Shown here: in pieces, positions 9,545-19,818 of the stretch
How the letters are laid out: every line of letters begins with the position of its first letter
Position numbering within the stretch: the stretch's first letter is position 1
Assembly: GCA_001766655.1 (NCBI GenBank)
Contig: MJCC01000001.1
Span: 1,281,779-1,345,778 of the forward strand
Direction of reading: 5' to 3'
Source of the DNA: Phytomonas francai
Lineage: Eukaryota > Euglenozoa > Kinetoplastea > Trypanosomatida > Trypanosomatidae
DNA: 64,000 nucleotides
The notes under the pieces: generated by a model
Told to the model about the DNA's origin: nothing
The model's database searches: none
What the model saw: the letters and a program-made list of their open reading frames with translations, nothing else
Translations under genes and position numbers: made by a program

Positions 9545-12500
9545 ATGAAACGTGTGCTGGTGCTTAATGGGGATTCCTATGTCGGCAAACACGTCGCCCG
9601 CTCCTTCTACAATTCTCGCGAGTATGAGGTTGAGGTAACCCTCTCCACGTTTCTAAAGCGGGCTCCTTTATGCGAAAACAACCAAATCACCTTGCCTGGG
9701 GTGTACAATCGGCCCACCACGACAGAGGTTCCACCGGATATGAGGGACTATGTCTCGCGGGTGGTGATCAACCATAACGAGTCCCCCGACGATTTTCGCC
9801 TGAAGGTGCTCGAAAATGACGTCATTATTGCCATTCTCGAGGACGACGCCTATGAGGCTGAGTGCGCGGCGAGGGTTCTGCTCGGTTCACACTATGAGGT
9901 GGAGAAAACCTTTGTTTTGGTTTCCTCGATGTTTACATGGGCGGAGACGTTAAACTCGGAGCGCGCGAAGGTGCGGGCGGAGCGGCGAAAAGAGGCCGCC
10001 CTCCAGCGTGCAGCCGAGCTTGAGTTCGAGGACGACAACGACATCATGGATACCTCCGCGAATGGTCCTAACAGTGAGAACAAAGACGACAGCGACGACG
10101 AGGAGGATTATTCAGATGAGGAGCTTGTTCCCTCGCGGGTTTTCTCCGAGGAGGATTACGCGCAGCGGGTGCCCGATCCTCGCTACCAGCACTGGAAGTT
10201 GCTGGAGCGGCTCGTCAAGCACGCCAACTCGGAGACGCTGCACACGAACGTTATAGCTGCCGGGCTCCCCTATGGCGACGGCGAGGGCCCGCTCGAGGAC
10301 CTCCTCCGCGCGGCATGGCTCCATCAGCCCCTCGAACCCCTCCTTCCTTTTCGGTATGACCGGTTTAAACGCCGGAGGCATCGCGATAACGTTGTCCCAA
10401 TGATCCACGTGCAGGATCTTTCCGCGATCATCTACGAGGTCGGCTCCGCGTACGACGTGCTGGAGGAGCGCTATTTGTTTGCGGTGGATCAGGGGAATTG
10501 CACGGTTCAGCAGATTCTAGACGCGCTAAAGGCGGGCTTTGGCGATGGCGTCGCCTGGGGGGAGATCCCGACGATCGCCGCAGAGGATGAAAAGTTGGCA
10601 TTTGAGATTGCCAACCCAGATCGGGCGAAGTCCGCGATGACAAAGACCGACGCGGCGGCGGCAGGCGAGCAGATCGAAAGGAATAGAACGACTAGCGGGT
10701 ATTGGCCGCATTTTCTGCTCGATGTCCGCGCGAAACCGGGCAAGGTGCTCACCTTGTACGAGGAGGACCGCTGGATGGCGTTGGACGGCTTCACCGAGAA
10801 CTTCGACAAGGTGCTATATCAGTTTCGGAAGGTGCGTTGTTTACCGCCGTGCAAGATCATGGTGACGGGGCCGCCGTTGTCGGGGTCGGAGACCGTCGCG
10901 ATGCTCCTCGCGGCGGCCTATTGCGTGCCCGTGGTCACCGCGGAGCTCGCGGCGGCGGCGTTTGAGCGGTACGTCGTCGAGCTCCGCGAGGAGCTGCGCT
11001 CGCTGCTCTTGAAAAGACTCGAGCGGCGGCGGATTCGCGCCCACGAGCGTCGCCGTCGTGAAAAGCAAGAGGCCGAGGAGGAGCGGCAGAGGCTGAAGCA
11101 GGAGGCCAACGAGGAGGAAGAAGAGGAGGAGGATTACGACAACGAGGACGACAAGGACTCCGAGTCTGGAGGCGGGAACGATAGCACCAAAGAGGCCTCC
11201 GATGATGTGGCCTCCAGGCTCTCGGAGGTCTTTTCAGAGGACCACTTTGAGTTCGACTTGAGCGCAAAATTAACGGATGCGTACCTTTTGGGAGAGCTCG
11301 ACGAGTTTGGGGACGGCAGCATTGAGGAGAGCGGGGAGGATGAGGACCTCGTCATCGACGACGATGCGGAGGAGCTCAGCACCACCCAGCGCTGCATTCG
11401 GCTCAAGATGGTGGAGCGCGATCGGGCGGAGAAGGTACGCATTCAGATGCTGCGCGATCGCTACCGCCTGGCTTTCAAGGTGCTTTCGATGAAGTTGGTC
11501 GACGGCTCCTTGCCGCACCCACCGGTGGAGTTGGACCGACTGAGCCTCGACGAGGAGGACGACGTTGGCCCCGGTAAGGAGGGGCGTGCGGCCTCCGCGA
11601 GGCGGCGAGGCGACGGCGACGATGAAGAGGAGCCGGATGACTCCGACGGCGATGGCAGCAGCGGTGCCGAGGCGGAGGGCGAGGACGAAGGCGAGGAGGA
11701 GGAAAACAAATCGGACTCGTCCGACAGCAGCGACTCAACGATGACCGCTGACCATCCGAACGAATCCCGCGACCAAGGGGGTGCTTCTGCTAGCAGGCCG
11801 GCCGGCGATGGTCCGGCGCACGGGGAGGGGGCGCAGGCGGAAACCACCCAATACCTCGATGAGGCCATCGCGTTTTTCGTGCGCTGGCGGCTCCGACGGG
11901 CGGACTGCCGCCATCAAGGCTACGTCCTGCAGGGCTACCCCCGCACGGTGAACGAGGCCCGTCTCGTCTTCCGGGCGACCGCCGCCGAGGGCGCCGGCGC
12001 GGACGGCCACGACGGGGAGGAGGGCGCGCGGCTGCCGGTGCCCCCGCCCGCCGACGTCGACTTCCCGCTCGTGGACGTGATGGCGATGTCCGACGAGGAG
12101 CGCGCGGCCTACGAGGCCAGGCTGCGCGGCGGGGAGGCCGGCCCCCCCCCCTCCGCGGAGGACGAGGACGCCGACGACGTCCTGCGGCCCGTCAGCGAGG
12201 CCCTTTTCCCGGCCCACGTCGTCGTGCTCTCGCAGGGGGACGGGCTCGTGGCGGCGGCGGCGGCGGCGGCGCTCGCGGGGGGGGGGCCTGCCGTGTGCGG
12301 GGGGTCCGACGAGGCCGCGTGGCTGCGCTTTTTTGACGGCGCGCCGCAGGACTACGGCGGGGGTTCGCAGCCGATGACCACCGCCGCCGGCGGCGACCTG
12401 CAGGCGCGGCTGAGTGCGTACCGCGCGCACCACGCGTACCCCGCCCGCGGCCCCGCCGCCGCCCCCGCGCGCAGCCTCCTCAGTTGGCTGCAGAGCGTGG

Positions 12501-13393
12501 GCTCGACGGCGGCGGCGGGGGCCACCGCGGAGCCGGTCGTCGTCCACGCCGCCAAGCCCCTCCGCGAGGACGGGGAGGAGGAGGACGAGGCGGCCGGCGA
12601 GCCCGACGGGGATGGGGCGGCGGCCGCCAGCGCGGCGCGCACGGCCCAGCTCACGATCGTGGAGGCCCCATGTCGCCCCGCCGCGGTGGCCACGCACGAG
12701 CTGCGCGAGGCCCTCCGCACCGCGCGCTTCCAGCTCATCCAGGGCCTCAGCGGGAGGCCCCTGCGGGGCCTGGACCTCGGGAGAGAGGTCTTTTCCCTCT
12801 CCCACGATCAGCCCGACGGGAGGGAGTCCGTCGCTTTCCGTGAGGCCGCACTGGAGTACGCCTCGCATCCGACACCCGGGCGACCCGTGCCTTTATCCCC
12901 AGATGCGGAGTTGCCTCTTCTGGAGCTTGTGGATCGCTTAAGGCATACACTGCTTGACAAAGACTTCATGCCACACGTGGAAAGACAGCCCGCGGCTAAG
13001 AGTGCTCCAAAGTTCGATATGGATGTATCCTTTGGTTTCTTCAAGTCTGCTGATGTTCAAGTCGCTTCAATGGATGGGAATTCGGAAGTCACGCCGAACG
13101 TGCACCATTTTATGGATGAATCGTTTCAATCCCTATTAACGATTTCAGAAAAGGAGTTAAATCCTTCAAGGCTCATCGGACAAGAGCTTCTCACGATCAG
13201 GCAACTAAATATAGCGGAGGAACATATCAACTACCAGACCATGGCTCAGATGCCGATGGAGACATACTTGGTAACATACGTTCTCCCAAGTCTCACACCA
13301 GCCCTAGCGGAAATTGTGAAGCTGCGCCCAGATGACCCGATCACCGTATTGGCAGACATTCTATACGATTACAAGCGTCGGAAGGACGTGTAA
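9545..13393 (+). CDS. AK7: Adenylate kinase 7-like flagellar protein, catalytic residues altered
   Basis: The protein (1,282 residues) has the AK7 order: a Rossmann-like N-terminal domain beginning MKRVLVLNGDSYVGK and running to about residue 380, a divergent adenylate kinase region, and a C-terminal Dpy-30 motif at about 1241-1277 (LRPDDP). AK7 proteins act in cilia and flagella. The nucleotide loop at 442-450 reads GPPLSGSET, so the lysine of GxxxxGK is S448. The family's DG[FY]PR signature appears as QGYPR (Q796-R800). The two are about 345 residues apart, against roughly 80 in ordinary adenylate kinases, because of long acidic inserts. At about twice the length of human AK7, it is probably a structural or weakly active member. 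Family assignment is strong; lack of activity is inferred. The first ATG is 9545; the codon at 9488 is GTG. Confidence 0.85.
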   Translation: MKRVLVLNGDSYVGKHVARSFYNSREYEVEVTLSTFLKRAPLCENNQITLPGVYNRPTTTEVPPDMRDYVSRVVINHNESPDDFRLKVLENDVIIAILEDDAYEAECAARVLLGSHYEVEKTFVLVSSMFTWAETLNSERAKVRAERRKEAALQRAAELEFEDDNDIMDTSANGPNSENKDDSDDEEDYSDEELVPSRVFSEEDYAQRVPDPRYQHWKLLERLVKHANSETLHTNVIAAGLPYGDGEGPLEDLLRAAWLHQPLEPLLPFRYDRFKRRRHRDNVVPMIHVQDLSAIIYEVGSAYDVLEERYLFAVDQGNCTVQQILDALKAGFGDGVAWGEIPTIAAEDEKLAFEIANPDRAKSAMTKTDAAAAGEQIERNRTTSGYWPHFLLDVRAKPGKVLTLYEEDRWMALDGFTENFDKVLYQFRKVRCLPPCKIMVTGPPLSGSETVAMLLAAAYCVPVVTAELAAAAFERYVVELREELRSLLLKRLERRRIRAHERRRREKQEAEEERQRLKQEANEEEEEEEDYDNEDDKDSESGGGNDSTKEASDDVASRLSEVFSEDHFEFDLSAKLTDAYLLGELDEFGDGSIEESGEDEDLVIDDDAEELSTTQRCIRLKMVERDRAEKVRIQMLRDRYRLAFKVLSMKLVDGSLPHPPVELDRLSLDEEDDVGPGKEGRAASARRRGDGDDEEEPDDSDGDGSSGAEAEGEDEGEEEENKSDSSDSSDSTMTADHPNESRDQGGASASRPAGDGPAHGEGAQAETTQYLDEAIAFFVRWRLRRADCRHQGYVLQGYPRTVNEARLVFRATAAEGAGADGHDGEEGARLPVPPPADVDFPLVDVMAMSDEERAAYEARLRGGEAGPPPSAEDEDADDVLRPVSEALFPAHVVVLSQGDGLVAAAAAAALAGGGPAVCGGSDEAAWLRFFDGAPQDYGGGSQPMTTAAGGDLQARLSAYRAHHAYPARGPAAAPARSLLSWLQSVGSTAAAGATAEPVVVHAAKPLREDGEEEDEAAGEPDGDGAAAASAARTAQLTIVEAPCRPAAVATHELREALRTARFQLIQGLSGRPLRGLDLGREVFSLSHDQPDGRESVAFREAALEYASHPTPGRPVPLSPDAELPLLELVDRLRHTLLDKDFMPHVERQPAAKSAPKFDMDVSFGFFKSADVQVASMDGNSEVTPNVHHFMDESFQSLLTISEKELNPSRLIGQELLTIRQLNIAEEHINYQTMAQMPMETYLVTYVLPSLTPALAEIVKLRPDDPITVLADILYDYKRRKDV

Positions 13394-13394
13394 T

Positions 13395-13450
13395 GAGAGA
13401 GATAGAGATAGATAGAGAGAGAGAGGTGTGTGTGTGTGTGTGTGTGTGTG
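13395..13450 (+). repeat. (GAGATA)-rich plus (GT)13 microsatellite
   Basis: Purine-rich GA/GATA repeats (about 13395-13424) run straight into about 13 GT units (13425-13450), immediately after the stop codon of the AK7-like gene and so within its 3' untranslated region. Confidence 0.9.
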
Positions 13451-14060
13451 AACCTCCTGAGGGGCAAAAGTGAAGGCGTATGAGGGGGGTAAAGTGATCG
13501 CAATGTATATTTATTCTGTGCTTACCCCTATTTACTGAAATTGCATCCTTTTCATTTTTCCTTCTTGTTCATTCTCTAACTCTTGTTTTGTTTCTTTTCT
13601 TTTGAAAGATTCTTCACTGATTGCGCATGTGTGTGCGTGTGTTTGTACGTGATTGTAATTACGGGGCCCATACTGTCGATAGTCCCACTTACTTTGCCTA
13701 AAAAAATATATGTAAATTACTTCCTTCTGTCTTGATACTCAAATTTTCCCTTTATTTGGTTGTGTGCGTATATCCTGCCAGAGGGAGAGTTCGCAGGACG
13801 AATCTAGAATGAGAGCCACAACAATAGGCAAGAATAAAAAGAAGAGCGGGTTACGTTTATCGCGGCATGCCTTCTGTTCCGCGTTGTTTCATTTTGTGAA
13901 ATTTTATGGTATAGAGGGTAGTTATCATATGAATATTCTTATGCCTGTAATTATTTGTCGTTCTGCTTATTCCGTATTTTTCTCTTTCTCCATTGAACTC
14001 CCTCATGCGGCATTAGTCTATATTTCAATACACCTAAAAATTAATAATTGTTGCGGTCGC

Positions 14061-14085
14061 AATTTTTTTCTCTTTTTATATATAG
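14061..14085 (+). promoter_or_regulatory. Putative trans-splice acceptor for the PITSLRE-type kinase gene
   Basis: A T/C tract followed by a short TATATA leads to the first AG at 14084-14085, 20 bases before ATG 14105. The open frame continues upstream to a TTG at 14048, but that part is the T-rich tract itself, so it is not coding. Confidence 0.6.
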
Positions 14086-14104
14086 AGTAATCAAGACGTA
14101 CACG

Positions 14105-16672
14105 ATGGAGGAAGTGCACGTAAAAAGTTCCATCAATCCACTCTTAGAAAAAATGAGAAGGCTGCAAGAGCAGCGCGCAAAGGCTAATGTGGAGACGGTT
14201 AAGAAAAATTCCATTAATTCATCCGTGTCTTCCGTTAGCATGGACTTACAGAGCAATAAATCCACCACCTTGGGGTCGTTGGCGGGGATTCGGTCGGATG
14301 CCTCGACCAGGGTTGCACCTACAAACACTGTATCTGTTGAGCCAAGTGAAGTCGAGAAAAAAGATCCGGGTAACATTCTGAAGGGCAGTCCTCCGAACTT
14401 TTCTTCCCCGGCGAACGCCGTTCTTTGCTACCGAGATCGGGAGACGGATCCGTTGTGCGGGACCTTCACCTCTCTTACGGTGGTAGATATTTTGAAGAAC
14501 ATACTGCTCGATAAGAGCGATAGCGCGATTGGCGTGAAGCGGGGCCGCAAAGAGGATGACGAAGGCGGAAACGAAGAGGATACCTCCTCTTCCTCTTCCT
14601 CTGGGGACGCGACAAGGGTGGCAAAGAGAAAGAAACCTGACGCCTCGGCGATGGATTTCTTCCTCGATATGATGAAACGCCAGCGGCGGGCGTGGGATCG
14701 TTACTACAGACCGGACGATGAGGAAAACGAGGGGGGAGGCAACGCTCAACGTAGCCTTCACGACCAGCTAGACTACCGCCGGGAGTGTGAGCATGCCCAT
14801 ATTGATGTTTCCGGCAAGGAGCGACCCCCTTGCCGTGATGTGAACCACTACGTACGGCGGGATCGCATCGCCCATGGCGTTTACGGTGTCGTCTTTAGCG
14901 CCGTCGAGGCCACGCCGGCGCCATTGCCTGCTCTCGTCTCTCTACCCTCGGCCGCCGGGGCGTCGCCGGAGCTTCCGTGTTCTGCTGAGGCGCCTAACGC
15001 CACTCCCCAGCCGAAGCTTTTCGCGCTCAAGCACATCAAGAAGCAATGGCTGGAGGAGTCTCAGGTCGGGTTCCCGCCGTATCTGATGCGCGAATTTGAT
15101 CTGCTGCTGCGGATCCGGCATCCGAATATCGTGCAGACGAGGGAGGTTGTGCAGCTCGATGCGCTTCCGCTGCCCGGGGAGGACTCGAGGAAGGGGGGTC
15201 GGAGCCGAGGCGGCGTGGGTGCGTCGACGGTGCGGGCCGACGCGGTGGACAAGGTCGGGCGCGCGCGGGATGTGTTTCTCGTGATGGAGTACTGCCCGCT
15301 GGATCTCAAAAGCTACATGCTGCGGTACTCCCGGCGGACGCAGACGCCGTACCTGCACATCAGCACCCGCAGCCCCGCGCCCGACGCGGCGCGCCGCTTC
15401 CTCGCGCGCGTGAAGTGCATCCTCGTGCAGCTCTTCCGCGGGCTCGCCTTCCTGCACGCGCACCGGGTCCTTCACCGGGACCTGAAGCTCTCGAACGTCC
15501 TGCTCGACGCGCGGGGACGGGCGAAGCTGTGCGACTTCGGCCTCGGCCGCTACTACCGGGAGGGGCAGGCGCTCACGCCGACGGTGGTGACCCTCATGTA
15601 CCGCGCCCCCGAGCTCCACCTCGGCGTCGCCGACTACGCCCACACCATGGACGTCTGGTCGATGGGCTGCGTGATGGCCGAGCTCTTCCTCAAGCAGCCC
15701 CTCTTCCCCGCGAACCGGGAGCGCGAGCACCTGCTCGCCGTCTGCGATGTCCTCGGCATCCCGACCGAGGAGACCTTCCCCGGGCTCTACAAACTGCCGA
15801 ACGCGCGCGAGGCCCTGCGCGGGATCGGACGGTGGAATCGCGAGAATCGGCTGCGCGAGGTCTTCGCGGGGAGCGGCTGCCGCGACGCCGCGGCGCTGCC
15901 GCCGAGCGGGTTGGCGCTCCTCGAGCGGATCTTCAGCTGGTGCCCGGCCCGGCGGCCGTCCGCCGCCGAGGCCGCCGAGCACCCCTTTTTTCACGAGGAT
16001 CCGCCGCCCTGCGCGCCCGAGGAGCTGCTCGTCCCGATGCCCCCGCAAACGTCGACGGCGGCCGACGACAACCCCCACGGCGCCCCACCAGGCGGCGAGG
16101 GCACGTCGCGGGAGGGCTTTGGGGGTCGCCGGCGTGAGAGGCCGCGCGGCTCGACGTCGTCGGTGCCCCCGCCGCTTATGCCCCTCCCTGCACCCGTCGA
16201 CGGGTTTTCGCTCGGCACCACGGCGGCCGCCCCGCGGAATGAAGCACCGCCTTTGTCAGACGCTTCTGCGAAGAAAATCACGGAGGAGAAGAAGAAGAAG
16301 AAGAAGGAGGAGGAGGAGGAGGAGGAGCGCGCGAACTCACCGATGGGATCCCCTGCTCTTACGCACAACGATATTCGCTCTCTCGATAGGAGGAGCGGAA
16401 ATAGAGGCAGCGACGAGGAATCCGATGAGGATCAGCGGAATGACGGGGTAAAGGCATCGAAAGCTATTTTAGATCAGGGGAATTCTTGCCTCGATGAGGC
16501 TAGTGGCTCATTTGAGGTCTCGTTCCTGTCGCCTGCGATGGGAGAAACGCGTGGCAAGAGGCATCGGCATTACGACCGACACGAAGAATCAACGGAAAGC
16601 TCTGTCGAGCGCGAGAGCAAGCATGTTTCACTCAAAATACAACTGCGAGCGAATCAGGATATCGGCGATTAG
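14105..16672 (+). CDS. CMGC protein kinase, CDK10/CDK11 (PITSLRE)-like cdc2-related kinase
   Basis: This 855-residue serine/threonine kinase has its catalytic domain at about 247-630. Visible elements are the glycine loop (AHGVYGVVF, 256-264, first glycine replaced by alanine), lysine K309, the HRD motif H457-D459, DFG at 477-479, and APE in the activation segment. The sequence GFPPYLMRE before RHPNIV corresponds to the PITSLRE helix of CDK10/CDK11, and the T-loop pattern TPTVVTLMYRAPE fits the same subgroup, whose members couple transcription and RNA processing to the cell cycle. Inserts lie before the lysine and before the hinge. An N-terminal extension of about 245 residues and a C-terminal tail of about 220 residues are low in complexity; the tail has a Lys/Glu run from AAG/GAG repeats near 16287-16327. 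The cyclin partner is unknown. Confidence 0.85.
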   Translation: MEEVHVKSSINPLLEKMRRLQEQRAKANVETVKKNSINSSVSSVSMDLQSNKSTTLGSLAGIRSDASTRVAPTNTVSVEPSEVEKKDPGNILKGSPPNFSSPANAVLCYRDRETDPLCGTFTSLTVVDILKNILLDKSDSAIGVKRGRKEDDEGGNEEDTSSSSSSGDATRVAKRKKPDASAMDFFLDMMKRQRRAWDRYYRPDDEENEGGGNAQRSLHDQLDYRRECEHAHIDVSGKERPPCRDVNHYVRRDRIAHGVYGVVFSAVEATPAPLPALVSLPSAAGASPELPCSAEAPNATPQPKLFALKHIKKQWLEESQVGFPPYLMREFDLLLRIRHPNIVQTREVVQLDALPLPGEDSRKGGRSRGGVGASTVRADAVDKVGRARDVFLVMEYCPLDLKSYMLRYSRRTQTPYLHISTRSPAPDAARRFLARVKCILVQLFRGLAFLHAHRVLHRDLKLSNVLLDARGRAKLCDFGLGRYYREGQALTPTVVTLMYRAPELHLGVADYAHTMDVWSMGCVMAELFLKQPLFPANREREHLLAVCDVLGIPTEETFPGLYKLPNAREALRGIGRWNRENRLREVFAGSGCRDAAALPPSGLALLERIFSWCPARRPSAAEAAEHPFFHEDPPPCAPEELLVPMPPQTSTAADDNPHGAPPGGEGTSREGFGGRRRERPRGSTSSVPPPLMPLPAPVDGFSLGTTAAAPRNEAPPLSDASAKKITEEKKKKKKEEEEEEERANSPMGSPALTHNDIRSLDRRSGNRGSDEESDEDQRNDGVKASKAILDQGNSCLDEASGSFEVSFLSPAMGETRGKRHRHYDRHEESTESSVERESKHVSLKIQLRANQDIGD

Positions 16673-18609
16673 AATCATCCCTTCCCATAAGAAAACATCA
16701 GGAAGAAAAAATGGTTTTATTTTGAAAAGAAAGGGCCCAAATCTGCATATATATATATTTTTAGACACAGTATAATCCGTGCCTTCGCAAAAAGGTTTTT
16801 CAACTTTCATGCGCGTGGGTGACAGGTGAAAGGTGCCTTCTTACGCCTATGAGCCTTTTATTTATCTGTTTTAAACGCCTCCGGTTATTTCTTTGTAGGT
16901 TTAGGGAGGGATTCCTACGGAGGAGTAGGGGACCCTGTACAACAATCGGTTACTATTCGGATTTCCGAATCTCCACTTGTTACTGTTTGAAAGCAAGAAT
17001 GGGTTATCGCCAACATCTTAATCGTTGTATATGAGGGGGTGTGAGTGAGATGGGACATATGCGCTATCACCTTTTTTGTCTACAGTACTCTAAACCCGCT
17101 AATAATTAATTTTACAAGTTTAATTCTGGGTGTGGTAGCAGTGTTTTTATTTTTATACAATTAGGAATAGACTGTGTTTTGGAAAATTGGATTGATTTAT
17201 TTTTATGATTGGCAATGCATTTATTCCCTATAATTGACGCGCATGCATCTCTGCTGTATGCATGCGTGTGCTTTTTGGTTTTTTAATGTGGGTGTAGGTG
17301 TGGGTGTTGTTGTGGGTGCTTATGAATGGACTACAGGCGTAATTGGATGCCAGAGGAACAGAAATCCATAAACTCTTTTTCCTTCATTGCACAATTACTT
17401 CCTCAGGCATGGTGAAAATATTGTCCCCGTCACATGGATGACTTTTACGGGATCAATCAATAATTAAATATATATATTAAAAAATACAGCCGATCGAGCT
17501 AAGAAAAAAAAAATCCAGCGAAGGATCACATATTCCTCCAGTATCGGCGGTCAGTCTGCGTCTGCAAAATGCAAACCTAGTGAGGCTGCACAAAGTGTTT
17601 TTTTTTTGTGTAAATTTCAGCATACTTTATGGACTGAAACCCCTCAGTGCATCCTTTTCAAGGGAGGAGTCCCTGAGCCTGACACCAGCCACCTTGTCGC
17701 TCGATTTCAACACGCGATTTCGTCGCTATACGCGTATGTGCTCGAATCTTCCCATCAAAGGGTGCGGTAAGCAATTTAGCTTTTTGGTTTTCAGTACCCT
17801 AGGCCTAGTCCTCCGCTCTTGCGATTCCATTTTCTTTTAAACCATCATTCTTTGCGGAAGCTTCTGCGAACAAAGATGCTTCTCGTTTGATGTCCCTTTC
17901 AAACACCAGTGCTGAAAGTTATGGCACCGCGGAGAAAGAACAGGACTGCTGAAAAGTATTCCTGAAGCTTGTTTAGCGTATTCTTCAAAGTTTAATTTCC
18001 CCATTTTAGTCAACTATTTTTCATTCGTATAAATACATTCTCAGAATTTTATAAAGGGCATAGGTGAACGAGCCAGGGAAAGGATTTTTGTCATGATAAA
18101 AGAAGGAACTTATTTGGCCAATTTTTTTAGTCTTTTTTGTTGTTGTTAGGATTACTGCTGTTAATGTATATTAATTCCTTTGAAATAATTGAGGAAGGTT
18201 AGTTGCGTTGAGTGAGACGAACACTCCGCATCAGTTTTTTTCTTTAACGAAGCAAGCATGCTTATTGGGTAGTGTGCTACCTCTTTTAAAGGGATTATTA
18301 TGCTTATTGATACGTTTAACCATTGGATGTCAAACCAAAATAAGGTAGATCTTGAAGTAAACGTTTATACATGTTGAATGATTTAATTGAAATCTTGTGT
18401 GTAGTATGATAATCATGCGTATTTCTCGTTTGTTTTTGTCATTAAAAAAATTCTGAATAGTAAAAACTTCCGTGCTTCTTTGCTTTTCGCTTTCAAAAAA
18501 CAGTTGACCTTGAGACATTTGACGATGCATTTGCTTTTTTTCTTTCCCTATGTAATTGTTAATGCTATCATAATTTTACGGAGATAGCAATTAGAAATAA
18601 AATAGCATT
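16673..18609. other. 1.9 kb spacer, no supported gene
   Basis: I translated the more promising stretches on the + strand. The 71-codon frame at 16819-17034 and the 86-codon frame at 17580-17840 are short and do not resemble any family; the latter begins with GTG. Non-coding RNA genes such as snoRNAs could hide here, but I recognise none. Confidence 0.5.
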
Positions 18610-19182
18610 ATGTATTTTGGTAACGAAACTCCTTTCCATTTAAAGCCCATTCCATACCGTGGGCTACGCAAACACGAGGCCGAAGCGGTTTTTCATTATC
18701 CAGGATACAAACATCCACTGTCCTCGGAGGCACTGAAAGAGGACTGTAACCCTTTTTACATTAGTGAGGAGCACCGTCTCCATCCCTTTCTCACACCCGA
18801 AGATGAAATTCGGCATGAGACTCGGGTTCAACGAGAGAAACAGGAAAAGGCAATAGAAATTCGTCGCCAGCGTCAGCTCTCGGAGTCGAAGAAGCTGCAA
18901 GAAAATCGTGAAAAAGAATTCCAACAACAGCAAGAGCGTGCAGCGCAGCAGGTAGGTACGTCCATGCGCAACTACGGCTCTGAATATCGCGATACCATCA
19001 CTCACCATTGTCACACCGCCGAAGCACAAAAGAAATGCAATTATGATGAAGCCATGATGAAGCATCGCTACCACAGAAGGCAAAAAAGGTTAGATGAGGC
19101 CACTAACTCGCGATTTAATATCCTGTCGTGGGAGCCTCGAAAGGAGGTTTACGTACCACCCAAGCCTATTCTTGAAGAATAG
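18610..19182 (+). CDS. Small charged coiled-coil protein, unrecognised
   Basis: The protein has 190 residues. Residues 1-70 are rich in aromatic residues, proline and histidine (FHLKPIPYRG, HYPGYKHPL). Residues 70-165 are highly charged with heptad-like spacing, glutamine-rich at about 98-112. The end carries a short motif, SRFNILSWEPRKEVY, of the kind found near the ends of small conserved axonemal proteins. There is no signal peptide or membrane segment. It stands alone between two long spacers, starts with the first ATG, and has normal coding composition. I do not recognise the family; a flagellar microtubule-associated role is only a guess from motif style. Confidence 0.7.
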   Translation: MYFGNETPFHLKPIPYRGLRKHEAEAVFHYPGYKHPLSSEALKEDCNPFYISEEHRLHPFLTPEDEIRHETRVQREKQEKAIEIRRQRQLSESKKLQENREKEFQQQQERAAQQVGTSMRNYGSEYRDTITHHCHTAEAQKKCNYDEAMMKHRYHRRQKRLDEATNSRFNILSWEPRKEVYVPPKPILEE

Positions 19183-19818
19183 TCCTACCACTGATATGGG
19201 GAAAGTAAGGCCCCCCAAATAGTTGGTTTTATAGGCCCAATGGTATGCCATTTTTTTCAAAAGAGAGGCAGATAGAGCTGAAAGGGCTAGCAAAGATGCT
19301 TGGTTGTTCGGATGCGGCCATGCGAGAGTGTAAAGCATTGCGTTGGTTAAATGTTAATAGATAACATACGAAGTAATTATTCCTTGTAGATACGAAAGAA
19401 TTCGACACTGAAAGTCGAAATACAACCAGTTAACAACAACACCAACATCAGCGACAATTTGTTGAGTTTTTGAGTCTAAACATGCATATGTATATTCTTA
19501 GACTTTTTTTTGTGTAGTTTCTTCAAAGACATATATAAATATAAATATAAATATATATATATATATTCCAAAAACGCTATATAACCGCATTTCTTAACTT
19601 TCTATTTTACTTTGAAATTAATTACTATTTTCCCCGTTCAGTATCTTGTTCTTTTCGCTTCATTGCTTTTAAACAATGGGATTATTTTGCTTTTTAGATG
19701 AAAGGCGTTAGTTTCTGGGTTCACCTTCTATTTTTTCGGTATCATTTATCAGATCTTTTCGCTGAGAAAGTAAATATCCTAGACAGTCGTCGAGAGGAGA
19801 GTTGATGCAGTAGATCCG
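19183..19818. other. Spacer with TA/TAAA repeats
   Basis: No gene is supported. An irregular ATAAAT/TA array lies at about 19531-19566. T/C-rich stretches at about 19720-19760 are candidates for the splice signal of the next gene. Confidence 0.6.

Larger units (their letters stand above)
13394..14104. other. Spacer with GAGATA and GT repeats
   Basis: No gene is supported. An open frame at 13764-14090 begins with GTG and is T-rich low-complexity sequence. Confidence 0.65.
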
